Shown piece by piece: positions 35,882 through 45,503 of a stretch of DNA of 64,000 nt. The DNA lies in contig NZ_BBXC01000008.1 of the NCBI RefSeq assembly GCF_001570525.1, forward strand, positions 186,001 to 250,000, read 5' to 3'. Source of the stretch: Herbidospora sakaeratensis (GTDB lineage Bacteria; Actinomycetota; Actinomycetes; Streptosporangiales; Streptosporangiaceae). A program made the position numbers and the translations under genes. Numbering within the stretch: the stretch's first letter is position 1; every line of letters starts with the position of its first letter. The notes beneath the pieces were generated by a model. It had not been told where the DNA came from. It worked only from the letters and a program-made list of their open reading frames with translations, and did no database searches.

Positions 35882-37680
35882 TGCGCCGCCTCCACGACCG
35901 CGAGCACCTCGTCGAGGGACACCTGCTGCCCCGCCCGCACGCGGAGGCTGACGGTCCCGCCGATGGGCGCCGTGACCGTGTGCTCCATCTTCATGGCCTC
36001 CACGATCAGCAGCGGCTGCCCCTCGGTCACCCGGTCGCCCTGCGCCGCCTTCACCACCAGGACGGTGCCCGGCATGGGACTGCGCACCGCGCCGTCACCC
36101 GCCTGGGCTGCGGCCGACCGCTCCTCGATCGGCTCATGCCTGGTGATCTTGTACGTCCGCCCTTCGGCGTGCAGCCACAGGGTGTCGCCGTCGCGGGCGG
36201 ACGTGAACCGCCGGGTCACCCCGTCGTCTTCGGGCGCCTCGACGATCTCGCCGCCGACCTCCAGCAGCGCGACCGGCGGCCGGTGCCGGCCCAGCCGCCA
36301 GCCGTCGGGCACGTCCCACGGGTCGTCGGAGGCCGCCACCGGCGCGAACAGGCGCGCGGCCTCGGCGAGGACGTGCCCGGGGACCTCCGGCTCGGCCGGA
36401 TCGAGCTCGCGCTCGACGAGCCCGGTGTCGAGCGCCCCCTGCCGGACCTTGTCGTTGCGCAGCAACCTCTGCAGGAAGGCCAGATTGGTGGTCACCCCGA
36501 GGATGACCGTGTCTCTCAGCGCGGTCTCCAGCCGGGCCAGCGCCTCGGTCCGCGTGGGGGCCCACGCGACGGCCTTGGCCAGCATGGGGTCGTAGCCGGT
36601 GCCGACCACCACGCCCTCGGCGATGCCCGAGTCGAACCGCACGTCGGGCGTCTCATAGCGAAGGATCGTGCCCGTGCTCGGGAGGAAACCCCGGGCCGGG
36701 TCTTCGGCGTAGACGCGGGCCTCGACGGCGTGCCCGTCGAGGCGCACGTCGTCCTGGGTGAGCGGCAGCGGCTCCCCCGCCGCGACCCGGAGCTGGAGCT
36801 CGACCAGGTCGAGACCGGTGACGAGTTCGGTCACCGGGTGTTCGACCTGGAGGCGGGTGTTCATCTCCATGAAGAAGAACTCGCCGGTCGTGCCGTGGAC
36901 GATGAACTCGATGGTGCCCGCGTTGACGTAGCCGACGCTGCGCGCCGCCTCCACGGCCGCCGCGCCCATCTTGGCGCGGGTGGCCTCGTCGAGCAGCGGC
37001 GAGGGGGCCTCCTCGATGATCTTCTGGTGCCGGCGCTGCAGGCTGCACTCGCGTTCGCCCAGGTGGACGATGGCGCCGTGGGCGTCGGCCAGCACCTGGA
37101 TCTCGATGTGGCGGGGGCTCTCGACGTACCGCTCGATGAGAAGGGTGTCGTCGCCGAAGGCGGCGAGCGCGGTGCGCGCGGCCGAGGCCAGCGCGTCGGG
37201 CAGCTCCTCCTTGGTGCGCACCAGCACCATGCCCTTGCCCCCGCCGCCGGCCGACGGCTTGATCAGCGCGGGGAAGTCACGGAAGTCGGCCAGGTTCGCC
37301 GACGCGCCCGGCACGACCGGGACACCCGCGGCGGCGACCGTCTCCTTGGCCCGGATCTTGTCGCCCATCGCCTCGATCGCGGCGGCGGGCGGGCCGACGA
37401 ACACGATGCCGTGGTCGGCGCACACCTGCGAGAAGCGGGTGTTCTCGGAGAGGAAACCGTAGCCGGGGTGGACGGCCTGGGCGCCTGTGCGGCGGGCCGC
37501 CTCGACCACTTCGGAGGCGTCGAGGTAGCTCCCGATCTTCACCGCCAGGTCGGCGTGAACGGCATGGGCGGTGTCGCCCTCGGTGTGCACGGCCACCGAC
37601 CGGATGCCCAGACGGCGCAGCGTCCGGAAGACCCGGAGGGCGATCTCGCCCCGGTTGGCGACCAGAACGGTGTCGAACAT
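35878..37680 (-). CDS. accA1: Methylcrotonyl-CoA carboxylase-type alpha subunit
   Basis: A 600-residue biotin carboxylase with C-terminal biotinyl domain. It starts MFDTVLVANRGEIALRVFRT and carries KPSAGGGGKGM, ECSLQRRHQKIIEEAPSP and EMNTRLQVEHPVTE. VEAMKMEHTVTAP holds the biotin lysine. It partners the beta subunit encoded just upstream (five-base gap). It is distinct from the alpha chain at 6057-7964. ATG 37680 matches the conserved N-terminus; no codons upstream are coding. Confidence 0.9.
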   Translation of the reverse strand: MFDTVLVANRGEIALRVFRTLRRLGIRSVAVHTEGDTAHAVHADLAVKIGSYLDASEVVEAARRTGAQAVHPGYGFLSENTRFSQVCADHGIVFVGPPAAAIEAMGDKIRAKETVAAAGVPVVPGASANLADFRDFPALIKPSAGGGGKGMVLVRTKEELPDALASAARTALAAFGDDTLLIERYVESPRHIEIQVLADAHGAIVHLGERECSLQRRHQKIIEEAPSPLLDEATRAKMGAAAVEAARSVGYVNAGTIEFIVHGTTGEFFFMEMNTRLQVEHPVTELVTGLDLVELQLRVAAGEPLPLTQDDVRLDGHAVEARVYAEDPARGFLPSTGTILRYETPDVRFDSGIAEGVVVGTGYDPMLAKAVAWAPTRTEALARLETALRDTVILGVTTNLAFLQRLLRNDKVRQGALDTGLVERELDPAEPEVPGHVLAEAARLFAPVAASDDPWDVPDGWRLGRHRPPVALLEVGGEIVEAPEDDGVTRRFTSARDGDTLWLHAEGRTYKITRHEPIEERSAAAQAGDGAVRSPMPGTVLVVKAAQGDRVTEGQPLLIVEAMKMEHTVTAPIGGTVSLRVRAGQQVSLDEVLAVVEAAQ

Positions 37681-37685
37681 GGGCC

Positions 37686-39245
37686 TCACATCCGGAAGAC
37701 GCCGTAGCCGACCGGCTCCAGCGGCGCGTTCGCGCAGGCCCCGAGGGCCAGGCCGAGGACGGTCCGGGTGTCGGCGGGGTCGATGACGCCGTCGTCCCAC
37801 AGGCGCGCGGTCGAGTAGTAGGGGTTGCCCTGCGATTCGTACTGGGCCCGGATCGCCTCGGGATCGGCGTCGCCGACCATCGACAACACGGTCGCGGCCT
37901 GTTCGCCGCCCATGACCGAGATGCGGGCGTTCGGCCACATCCACAGGAAGCGCGGCGAGTAGGCCCGCCCGGCCATCGCGTAGTTGCCGGCCCCGAACGA
38001 GCCGCCGACGACCACGGTCAGCTTCGGCACCCGCGCGCAGGCCACGGCGGTGACCATCTTCGCGCCATGCTTGGCGATGCCGCCCTGCTCGTACGCCTTG
38101 CCGACCATGAACCCGCTGATGTTCTGCAGGAACACGAGCGGGATCTCGCGCCGGTCGCAGAGCTCGATGAAGTGGGCGCCCTTGAGCGCCGACTCGGCGA
38201 ACAGGATGCCGTTGTTGGCCACGATCCCCACCGGATGACCGTGGATGCGGGCGAACCCGGTGACGAGGGTCGGGCCGTACTCCTGCTTGAACTCCAGGAA
38301 CCGGCTGCCGTCGGCGATGCGGGCGATGACCTCGCGCACGTCATAGGGGGTGCGCGGGTCGGGCGGCACCAGGCCGTAGAGCTCGTGGACGTCGTACTTC
38401 GGCGCCTCGCTCTCGGTGCGCCGCCACGCCTTCGTCGCGGGTGCGAAGGTGGCCACGATGTCGCGGACGATGCGCAGCGCGTGGGCGTCGTCGTCGGCCA
38501 GGTGGTCGGTGACCCCGCTGATCCGCGAGTGCACCTCTCCCCCGCCCAGCTCCTCGGCGGTCACCTCCTCGCCCGTGGCGGCCTTCACCAGGGGCGGCCC
38601 GCCGAGGAAGATCGTGCCCTGGTTGCGGACGATCACCGCCTCGTCGCTCATCGCCGGGACGTAGGCGCCCCCGGCCGTGCACGACCCGAGGACCGCCGCG
38701 ACCTGCGGGATGCCCTTCGCGGACATGGTCGCCTGGTTGTAGAAGATGCGGCCGAAGTGCTCCCGGTCGGGGAAGACCTCATCCTGCTTCGGCAGGAACG
38801 CGCCGCCGGAGTCGACCAGGTAGACGCACGGCAGCCGGTTGTCGAGGGCGACCTCCTGTGCGCGCAGGTGCTTCTTGACGGTCATCGGATAGTAGGTGCC
38901 GCCCTTGACCGTCGCGTCGTTGGCGACGACCACGACCTCGCGCCCGCTGACCCTGCCGACGCCGGTGATGATGCCCGCCGCCGGGGCGTCGTCGCCGTAG
39001 AGCCCCGTCGCCGCGAGCGGCGAAAGCTCCAGGAACCGCGCGCCCGGGTCGAGCAGCGTGTCGACCCGGTCTCTGGGGAGGAGCTTGCCGCGCTCGACGT
39101 GCCGGACCCGCGACCGCTCGGGCCCGCCCTTGGCGGCCGTGTCGAGCCGCTCGCGCAACTCGGCGACGAGCCGCTCGTTGACCTCGGCGTTCTTCTTGTA
39201 CGACGCCCCGCCCGGATCACCCGAACTGGACAGCACCGGCCACAC
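37686..39245 (-). CDS. accD1: Methylcrotonyl-CoA carboxylase-type beta subunit
   Basis: A 519-residue carboxyltransferase. Hallmarks are [20 protein letters not shown]-like (seen as [19 protein letters not shown]), [26 protein letters not shown] and [17 protein letters not shown], and it ends GYGVFRM; these match methylcrotonyl-CoA carboxylase beta chains. GTG 39245 follows GGAGG at ten bases. It heads a four-gene leftward operon, divergent from a TetR gene with a dyad in the shared promoter. Confidence 0.9.
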   Translation of the reverse strand: MWPVLSSSGDPGGASYKKNAEVNERLVAELRERLDTAAKGGPERSRVRHVERGKLLPRDRVDTLLDPGARFLELSPLAATGLYGDDAPAAGIITGVGRVSGREVVVVANDATVKGGTYYPMTVKKHLRAQEVALDNRLPCVYLVDSGGAFLPKQDEVFPDREHFGRIFYNQATMSAKGIPQVAAVLGSCTAGGAYVPAMSDEAVIVRNQGTIFLGGPPLVKAATGEEVTAEELGGGEVHSRISGVTDHLADDDAHALRIVRDIVATFAPATKAWRRTESEAPKYDVHELYGLVPPDPRTPYDVREVIARIADGSRFLEFKQEYGPTLVTGFARIHGHPVGIVANNGILFAESALKGAHFIELCDRREIPLVFLQNISGFMVGKAYEQGGIAKHGAKMVTAVACARVPKLTVVVGGSFGAGNYAMAGRAYSPRFLWMWPNARISVMGGEQAATVLSMVGDADPEAIRAQYESQGNPYYSTARLWDDGVIDPADTRTVLGLALGACANAPLEPVGYGVFRM

Positions 39246-39281
39246 CTGTCGGCCACCTCCTTCGCATTCTCCGCGCCTCAC

Positions 39282-39297
39282 GTTAGTCGCCATTAAC
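39282..39297. promoter_or_regulatory. TetR operator candidate, divergent carboxylase/TetR promoter
   Basis: GTTAGTCGCCATTAAC lies between the two divergent starts, 36 and 23 bases from them. It matches a second site at 39879-39894 at 13 of 16 positions. It is the likely binding site of the TetR at 39321-39893. Confidence 0.6.
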
Positions 39298-39320
39298 ATT
39301 GACGTCTACCATGGGGGCTT

Positions 39321-39893
39321 GTGACCACACCTACCCGGAACAGGCGGGCCGAGATCCTCGACGCCGCGGCGGCCCTCTTCGCCGAGCGCGGCTTCCACGG
39401 GGTCTCCATCGAGGAGATCGGCGCGGCCGTTGGGGTGTCGGGGCCGGCCCTCTATCGCCACTTCCGGGGCAAGGAGGCGCTGCTGACCGAGATCCTGCTC
39501 GACATCTCGGGCCGGCTCTCGTCCGCCGGTGCCACCGCCGCCGCGCTGGATCCCGCCGAGGCGCTGAACGTGCTGCTCAGAGGGCACATCGAGTTCGCTC
39601 TTGGGCATCCCGAGCTGATCCGCGTGCACGAGCGGGAGCTGCACAACGTGCCCGAGGCCGACCGGCGGGCCGTCAGACGGCTCCAGCGGCTCTACGTCGA
39701 GGAGTGGGTCGGGGTGGTGCGCGACCTCCATCCGGGGTGCGCGGCGGCCCGGGTGCGGGCCGCGGTGCACGCCGTGTTCGGGCTGCTGAACTCGACGCCC
39801 CGGAGCGTCGGAGAGCTGGGGCGGGCCGAGATGGCGGCCGTGCTGGAGGCCATGGCCCTGGCGTCGTTGCGGGCTGCTGTTAGCGGCCGTTAA
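39321..39893 (+). CDS. TetR-family regulator of the leucine-type operon
   Basis: A 190-residue repressor. The helix-turn-helix covers about 12-55 with FHGVSIEEIGAAVGVSGPALYRHF (in parts: GVSIEEIGAAVGVSG and ALYRHF). The C-terminal ligand domain is unlike the BetI-like TetR at 21499. GTG 39321 follows GGGGG. It is divergent from the carboxylase operon, as in liu/acd-type clusters of actinobacteria whose TetR responds to acyl-CoAs or related intermediates (family knowledge). Its stop codon lies inside a second copy of the candidate operator. Confidence 0.88.
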   Translation: MTTPTRNRRAEILDAAAALFAERGFHGVSIEEIGAAVGVSGPALYRHFRGKEALLTEILLDISGRLSSAGATAAALDPAEALNVLLRGHIEFALGHPELIRVHERELHNVPEADRRAVRRLQRLYVEEWVGVVRDLHPGCAAARVRAAVHAVFGLLNSTPRSVGELGRAEMAAVLEAMALASLRAAVSGR

Positions 39894-39894
39894 C
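39879..39894. promoter_or_regulatory. Second GTTAG-N6-TTAAC operator copy at the TetR stop codon
   Basis: GTTAGCGGCCGTTAAC matches the promoter site at 13 of 16 bases and overlaps the TetR stop. Binding here could loop the 600-base gene or act as a roadblock before the convergent SMC-like gene. Confidence 0.45.
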
Positions 39895-39929
39895 GTGCGC
39901 CGGGCCAACGCCTTTACAAAGTAGATTTC

Positions 39930-42884
39930 TTACGTGCGGGTCACGAAGTCGGCCAGCATCCGCACCCGGTCGGCGTGCTTGTCGTGGGCGATGATGATGG
40001 GCGGCTCGTTGTAGGCCATCGCGTCGGACGACCTTCGCAGCTTCACGTACTGGCCGCAGGCGTCGATGGCGTAGGGCTCCATGTCGTCCTGGAGCGCGCC
40101 GATCACGGTGATGCCGTAGGTCTCGCCGATGCGCCGGAACAGCGCGACCGCCTCGCGGCGGTGCTCCTTGCCGAGGTTGCGGCCGAGCTCGTCGAGGACC
40201 AGCGTCAGGTGCTTGCCGCCGCTCGACGCGATGGCCGCCGCGCAGACCAGCTTGACCGCCTTCTCGTCCATCAGCGCCGTGTTGGCCCGGCGGTTGTAGG
40301 GCACGTAGCCCTGCCCCTCGCCGCGTTTCCACTTCGGCACCACCCGCCACGACCAGCGCTGCTCCGGGTCGGCCGGGGCCGCGGGGACGGGGAAGTCGAG
40401 AGCCGCGCCGTAGCCGCCGTAGCCGGTGTCGAGCCGGTCGAACTCCTCGGCCACCCGGGTCAGGCGGGCCCGGATCGCCTCGGTGAGGGTCGCGCGGTGC
40501 ACGGCCGTCGACTGGGCGGCCTCCTCGGCGCCCCGGGTGGCGGCGGCCAGGTCGCGGCGGCGGGTGGTGATCTGGCTCTCGATCTGGCGGCGCTGGTGGC
40601 GTTCGTACTCCTCCTGGGCGCGCAGATAGGAGCCGAGCGCGTTGCACACCGCCTGGAAGGTGGCCAGTTCCTCGGCCGCGCGGCCGTCCTTGCGGGCGGC
40701 GATGAGGTAGACGAGCTCCTCGGGCATCTCGTCGCCGTCGTCGAAGGTGCCGCGCAGGGCGGCGTCGAGGTGGCGTTCGGCGGCCCGCCACCACTCGTCG
40801 GCGGTCAGCTCGTCGGCGGCGAGCCACTCCTGCGCGCCCTCGACGGTGCCGCCCCAGTCTCTGACCAGCTGGTCGAGCCCGAGCCCGGTTCGCTGGGCCT
40901 CGATGCGGGCGGCGCCGGCGCGGGCCTCGTCGCGGCGCGCGGTCAGGGCGTGCCGGCGGCCCTCCAGGCGGTCGGCCTCGACGTCACGGGTGCGGGCCCG
41001 GAAGTCGAGCGCGCCGACCTGCTCCTCGGCGGCGTCGAGCGCCGGGGTGAGCTCCCCGGCGGCGGCGGTCAACTCGGTGAGGCGCTCGCGCTGGGCGTCG
41101 AGCCGGGTGGCGAGCTCCGCCAGCCGGTCGGCGGCCTCGGCCCCTTCGACCCGGCGCTCGGCCGCGGCCACGCCGTCTTCGGCCCTCCGCACGGCCGACG
41201 CGGCGGCCTCCTGCGCGGCGACGGCCCGCTCGACCCGCTTGGCGGCGGCCTTGACGCGGGCGTCCCGCCCGGTGACCTGCGCCTCGGCGATCCCGACCAC
41301 GGCCACCCCGGACGAGGAGACCACGACGGAACCGGGGAAGGCGGCCAGAGCCTTCGTGGCGGCGTCCATGCCGGCGGCGTCGACCACCACGGCGTCGCGC
41401 GCGCCTTCGGTGACGCCGGCCTGCTCCGCCACGTCGAGGGCGTCGAGGAGGCCGGCGCCGGGGATGCCCGCCAGGCCCAGCGCGGTGAGCTGGGCGGCGG
41501 CCGGGCCGTTCTCGGCGTCGCGCAGGGCGGCTTGGGCGGTCTCGTGTTCGCGGTCGGCGACGCCCAGGGCCTTGAGCGCCTCGGCGTGGACCGTGCGGGC
41601 CTCGGCCAGTTCGGCGCGGGCCTGGGACGGATCGCGGCCGTCGGCCCTGCGGCGCTGTTCCTCCAGGGCCGGGATCTGGGTGCGGAGCTGGTCGGCGGTG
41701 TTCTGGGCAACCGCGCGTTCGGCCTCGACGCGGGCGGCGCTCGCCTGGGTGGCGGCCAGTTCGCGGCGGGCGGTGGCCAGCGCGCGGTCGAGGGAGTCGT
41801 CGCGCAGGGCCGCGATCTCGGCCTTGACCTCGGCGATGGCCCCTTCGGCCGTCTCGGCGGCGGCGTCGAACTCGGCGCGTTGCGCGGCCAGGGCGCCCTC
41901 GGCCTCGGCGGCGTCGGCGACCCGGCGGGCCAGGCGGCCGCGCCAGTGTTTCAGGGCGTCGGCCAGGCGTTCGCGGGCCTTGTCGCGGCGGTCGAAGGCG
42001 GCCAGCAGGTGGCGCGACTCGTCTTCGAAGTCGGCCAGGCGGCGCTGGGCGTCTTCGGCCCTGACGCGTTTGGCGTGTTCGTCGCGGCGGGCCTCGCGTT
42101 CCTGGTCGAGCTCGGCGTCGAGGCCGGTCAGGGCGGCGATGGCCTCGAAGATGCGGTCGGGCGAGATCTCGTTGAGGGGCTGGGAGAGCAGGTTGGTGGC
42201 GACCTTGCTGCGTACCGACGTGGAGAGGAACGACACGCACCGGACCCGGTCGCCATAGAGCACGCGGGTCAGGTCGCGCGCGACGACGTCGCGCCGCCCC
42301 GCGCTCTTGGGCAGCCCCGCCCAGATGACGTCGGCATGGGTGACCCGCTCGGCCTCGGAGGCGGCCGTCGCCAGGTGGACCCCCTCGGCCCACCGCACCT
42401 CCAGGTGCGGCGCCTCCTGGTTGACCCGCACCCACACGGTCACCGGCACCCCCGCCGACGGCACGTCGAAGACGCCGACGATGTAACCGTGGTCGGCGCT
42501 GGCCCACTGCTGGTCGCCGTGGGCGGCCAGCTCGGCGTTGAACAACAACTCGGAGACGGCCTTCGCCCCCGAGGCGAACCGCCACTGCTCGTCACCGAGC
42601 AGCGCCGTGATCGCGGCGATGAACGACGACTTCCCGGCCCCGTTGGAGTCCTTCGGCCCGGCCCCCGCGACGACGACGAGCGTGCCCGGCACGATCGGCA
42701 CGGTGTGGGTCGAAAGCCGCGAGATGTTCACGGCCTGCACCGCGACCAGCACCCGGTCGCCGACGACGTTGTCCTGCGCCGCCCGAACCGGCCGCACGTC
42801 ATCGATCGGCACGACGACCTGGAACAACCCGGAGGCCCCCGGCTCCCCCGGCTTGTCTCCGCTCAGATCGACGACCTCAGTCAT
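39930..42884 (-). CDS. SMC-like coiled-coil ATPase of a condensin-like operon
   Basis: A 984-residue ATPase. The N-terminal head has a Walker A, GPKDSNGAGKSS (76-87, Lys85). Long Ala/Arg/Glu-rich coiled coils follow from about 290. A short globular hinge-like segment lies near 475-535 (IPGAGLLDALDVAEQAG, DAVVVDAAGMDAATKAL), then a second coiled coil. The C-terminal head has LTLVLDELGRNLGKEH (Asp898-Glu899, Walker B) and ALQDDMEPYA. This is SMC/MksB/RecF-like architecture, but the head motifs differ from Wadjet JetC as I recall them. It probably binds or extrudes DNA with the two partners encoded upstream. ATG 42884 follows AAGGG. It is the last gene of the operon. Confidence 0.72.
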   Translation of the reverse strand: MTEVVDLSGDKPGEPGASGLFQVVVPIDDVRPVRAAQDNVVGDRVLVAVQAVNISRLSTHTVPIVPGTLVVVAGAGPKDSNGAGKSSFIAAITALLGDEQWRFASGAKAVSELLFNAELAAHGDQQWASADHGYIVGVFDVPSAGVPVTVWVRVNQEAPHLEVRWAEGVHLATAASEAERVTHADVIWAGLPKSAGRRDVVARDLTRVLYGDRVRCVSFLSTSVRSKVATNLLSQPLNEISPDRIFEAIAALTGLDAELDQEREARRDEHAKRVRAEDAQRRLADFEDESRHLLAAFDRRDKARERLADALKHWRGRLARRVADAAEAEGALAAQRAEFDAAAETAEGAIAEVKAEIAALRDDSLDRALATARRELAATQASAARVEAERAVAQNTADQLRTQIPALEEQRRRADGRDPSQARAELAEARTVHAEALKALGVADREHETAQAALRDAENGPAAAQLTALGLAGIPGAGLLDALDVAEQAGVTEGARDAVVVDAAGMDAATKALAAFPGSVVVSSSGVAVVGIAEAQVTGRDARVKAAAKRVERAVAAQEAAASAVRRAEDGVAAAERRVEGAEAADRLAELATRLDAQRERLTELTAAAGELTPALDAAEEQVGALDFRARTRDVEADRLEGRRHALTARRDEARAGAARIEAQRTGLGLDQLVRDWGGTVEGAQEWLAADELTADEWWRAAERHLDAALRGTFDDGDEMPEELVYLIAARKDGRAAEELATFQAVCNALGSYLRAQEEYERHQRRQIESQITTRRRDLAAATRGAEEAAQSTAVHRATLTEAIRARLTRVAEEFDRLDTGYGGYGAALDFPVPAAPADPEQRWSWRVVPKWKRGEGQGYVPYNRRANTALMDEKAVKLVCAAAIASSGGKHLTLVLDELGRNLGKEHRREAVALFRRIGETYGITVIGALQDDMEPYAIDACGQYVKLRRSSDAMAYNEPPIIIAHDKHADRVRMLADFVTRT

Positions 42885-43114
42885 CCCATGCCCTTCCCGA
42901 ACCGAACCCGAAGACATCCCTGCGACCCGCACCCGGCACGAGAAGCCCACCTGCCCGCGACCCGCGCCGCCGGCGAGCACTCTCCCTGACCGCCCTGCCG
43001 GAAGCTCCACGCGACTGACCGCGGCGCTGCACCAGCTGGAAGACCGAGCACCGTGCTTCCTCGGCCAGAGCCGCCGGCACGTGGCCCTCCAACGGCCAGA
43101 ACACCGCGCATCAT
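42881..43114 (-). CDS. Possible 77-codon ORF bridging the KITE-like and SMC-like genes
   Basis: The ATG (43114-43112) overlaps the KITE-like stop as ATGA, and its TGA (42883-42881) overlaps the SMC-like ATG as ATGA, so it would couple the two genes. The product is Gly/Arg/Ser-rich and unlike known folds, and its third-position GC is only moderate. A competing frame, VFWPLEGHVPAALAEE and onward, has better coding bias at first. Either a real linker peptide or a decayed spacer. Confidence 0.3.
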   Translation of the reverse strand: MMRGVLAVGGPRAGGSGRGSTVLGLPAGAAPRSVAWSFRQGGQGECSPAARVAGRWASRAGCGSQGCLRVRFGKGMG

Positions 43115-44271
43115 GTTTCCCCGTCCGGCGTCGCCGGCTCGTGGCGGCGGCGTTTGGCCCGGATGGCCACGGCCAGTGGCGTCTGCGGGCCGGCCGCGAG
43201 GATGAGTTCCTCCTGCAGCCGCGCCCGCGCCGCCCGGGTCAGCCGGTGGAACTGCGGGCCCGGCACGTAGCCGCCCGCGCCCTCTTCATTGGTCTTCTGC
43301 TGGGCGATCAGGCCCGCCTGCCGGAGCGAGCGCAGCGCGGCCTCCAGTTCGCCGATCGGCAGCAGGGTGCGGCGGCGCAGTTCCTCGGTCGCGACCGGAT
43401 ACTGCGACAACCAGGTGTCCTCGCCCAGCAGGCCCTCCGCCCGGGGGATCGCCACCGAGTGGACCAGCACGAGCGCCAGCACCGCGCGCTCGGCCTCGGG
43501 CAGGGAGGTGACCCGGTAGGCGTCGGTGTAGCCGGAGATCCACGCGTCGCGCCGCTGCTGCAGCACCCGGCCCCGGCGAGCCAGCATCTCCATCAGCGCC
43601 CGCCGCAGCGCCGGGTCGCGCAGCGCGGCGAAGCGCGCCTCGTGGACCGGCTCGGCCGCCGTCTCGACCGCCACGAACGCGGCCACCAGCTCGGCCCGCC
43701 GCCGCTCGTCGAACGCCCCGAGCAGGTCGCCGAACTCGTCGGGCCCCTCGTCGCGCGCCTCGACGACGGGCGTCACCTCGCCCGACGGCACGGGCGCGGC
43801 GATGCGCCGCATCAGCTCCCGCAGCTGGACGTGGCCGTCGGCGGTCCAGAGCACGCAGCGCGGCCCGAGCCGGAGCGTGCCGAACCCCGAGAGCACGATC
43901 CAGCCGGTGTCGTGGAGCCGCCGCAGCGCGCCCACGGCCCAGCTGCGCACCGAGTCGTCGGTGCGGCCGACCATCGTGCGGTAGCAGGCGAGCACGTCGT
44001 CGACCGCCGCCCACACCCCCGGCCACGGCTCGGCGTCGAGGTCGGCCCAGCACATGCGCAGGCAGCAGGCCAGCACCCGCCGGGTCTCCCCCGCCCGTTC
44101 CACGGGCGCGGCGGCGATCTGGTACTCCTCCAGCAACGAGGGCGACGCCCCGTCGGGCCACACGGGCACCCCGACCTCACCGACCCGGACGAACCCCGGC
44201 GGCACCGGCCCACTCAGCGCCACGAGCCCGGACGACCGCGCCTCGGCATGCGCCTCACCCATGGAACCCAT
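43111..44271 (-). CDS. KITE/MksE-like winged-helix subunit of the SMC-like operon
   Basis: A 386-residue protein, mostly helical. The C-terminal region has a winged-helix pattern (LLPIGELEAALRSLRQAGLIAQQ), where such subunits dimerise and bind kleisin. It contains no catalytic motif I recognise. By gene order (kleisin, KITE, SMC) it should be the MksE-like partner. ATG 44271 follows GGAG at seven bases, and the gene overlaps the upstream kleisin-like gene by 17 bases. Assignment is by context and secondary structure only. Confidence 0.55.
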   Translation of the reverse strand: MGSMGEAHAEARSSGLVALSGPVPPGFVRVGEVGVPVWPDGASPSLLEEYQIAAAPVERAGETRRVLACCLRMCWADLDAEPWPGVWAAVDDVLACYRTMVGRTDDSVRSWAVGALRRLHDTGWIVLSGFGTLRLGPRCVLWTADGHVQLRELMRRIAAPVPSGEVTPVVEARDEGPDEFGDLLGAFDERRRAELVAAFVAVETAAEPVHEARFAALRDPALRRALMEMLARRGRVLQQRRDAWISGYTDAYRVTSLPEAERAVLALVLVHSVAIPRAEGLLGEDTWLSQYPVATEELRRRTLLPIGELEAALRSLRQAGLIAQQKTNEEGAGGYVPGPQFHRLTRAARARLQEELILAAGPQTPLAVAIRAKRRRHEPATPDGET

Positions 44272-45481
44272 CCGTGCGCTCCAGCCGGCCGTGGGACAAC
44301 CAGCTCGGGTGCCCCGACGGGTCGGCCGACAAGGTGTCGGACCAGGCCAGCCGGTAGGGCGCCTCCGGATGCAGGTCGGCCGAGGCCAGGTCGGCCAGCA
44401 CGCGGCGAATGGTCGACCAGTCGCCCCGCAGCACCTCCTCCAGCGCCACCGCGTCTCGGTCGCCGAGCAGTGATTCGGCCGTCTCGGTGAACCGGCCGGG
44501 GGCGTTCGCCGCCAGGGACGACGACGCGCCCTCGTCGGGCAGGGCCGAGCGTGGGGGCGCGGGACGGACCGGGACCGGGCGGGGGGCCTCGTCGACCGCG
44601 CGGACGATCGCGCCCGGGTCGTGCCACGGCGCCGCGGCGTCGAAGACGAAGCCGTCGAGGACGGCGGCGAGGCGTTCTCTGGTGGCCGTCTGGGCGAAGG
44701 TGCGCCAGGTCTCGGCCGGGAGCAGGGTCAGGTTGCGGGTGGTGCCGGCCGAGTCGGCCAGGCGGCCGGCGGCGCGGCGGGAGGCGTCGCTGTAGGCGTA
44801 GATGGCCGAGCGGAGGTCGGTGCAGACGCGGTCGAGGTCGGGCCAGCGGGTGAGGATCGTGGTGTGCAGGCTCTGGGCCCGGCGGGCGATCTCCTCGGTG
44901 CCCCACAACTTGGGGGCCTGTTCGCGCAGTTCCTCGATGGTGCCGGTGGTCAGGGTCACGAGTTCGAGGGCCCACAGGCGGAAGGCGCGGGCCAGCATGT
45001 CGGCCGAGCGGCGGGCCTGTTCCATCGTGGTGCGGGGGCCGGCGACCGTGAGGTCTTCGAGGGCGAGCAGGCGGTGCATCTCGCTCTGGCCGCCGTCGTC
45101 CATCATGCGGCGGATGAACATCAGGCCGACGACGGAGGTGAACGACGCCCGGTAGCGCAGCTGGTTGGGCTTGGGGAACACCTCGCGGATCGCGCCGAGG
45201 CCGCGCAGCACGCGGAGCCGGTTCTCGAACTGCTCGACCGGATGGGCGCGGCACGCGTGGCGCATCTGCTCGTGGGTCAGCCACTCCTCGCCCGCCTCGG
45301 CGAACGCCGCGAACAGGGTCTCGGCGATGTCGACCAGGGCGGGGTCGTCGACGACGGCGCCGCTGTCGCGGGCCAGCGCGGCGAACATGCGGCGGTAGGT
45401 GACCAGCACCGCCTCGTCGGACAGCGCCGAGTCGAGCGTCTCGGGTAGCACGCGCCCCACCGTAGGGCACCCCTCCGACAT
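44255..45481 (-). CDS. Kleisin/MksF-like subunit of the SMC-like operon
   Basis: A 408-residue helical protein. The N-terminal part (about 60-120) has a winged-helix look: EEWLTHEQMRHACRAHP, RLRVLRGLGAIREV, NQLRYRASFTSVVGLMF, as in MksF-type kleisins. A Pro-rich linker (about 290-325) precedes a short helical C-terminal domain that could bind the second SMC head. No enzyme motif is seen. It is the first gene of the operon; ATG 45481 has AGGA at seven bases, and GTG 45460 with GGAGGGG is an alternative. It is 22 bases from the divergent AlkZ-like gene. Confidence 0.55.
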   Translation of the reverse strand: MSEGCPTVGRVLPETLDSALSDEAVLVTYRRMFAALARDSGAVVDDPALVDIAETLFAAFAEAGEEWLTHEQMRHACRAHPVEQFENRLRVLRGLGAIREVFPKPNQLRYRASFTSVVGLMFIRRMMDDGGQSEMHRLLALEDLTVAGPRTTMEQARRSADMLARAFRLWALELVTLTTGTIEELREQAPKLWGTEEIARRAQSLHTTILTRWPDLDRVCTDLRSAIYAYSDASRRAAGRLADSAGTTRNLTLLPAETWRTFAQTATRERLAAVLDGFVFDAAAPWHDPGAIVRAVDEAPRPVPVRPAPPRSALPDEGASSSLAANAPGRFTETAESLLGDRDAVALEEVLRGDWSTIRRVLADLASADLHPEAPYRLAWSDTLSADPSGHPSWLSHGRLERTDGFHG

Positions 45482-45491
45482 TCCGTGTTCC

Positions 45492-45503
45492 TAGGATCGT
45501 TCC
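45492..45503 (+). promoter_or_regulatory. Leaderless -10 element for the AlkZ-like gene
   Basis: TAGGAT (45492-45497) followed by six bases and GTG 45504 is the classic leaderless pattern. It occupies the only 22 bases between the divergent genes, so expression of the two directions may interfere. Confidence 0.5.

Noticed and set aside
39975-42989. 1004-codon rightward ORF opposite the SMC-like gene
   Set aside because: Antisense shadow; the leftward frame has Walker A, Walker B and coiled coils.
39930-45481. Canonical Wadjet (JetABCD) system
   Set aside because: No JetD/TOPRIM nuclease gene in or next to the operon, and head motifs differ from those recalled for JetC. Kept as condensin-like only.
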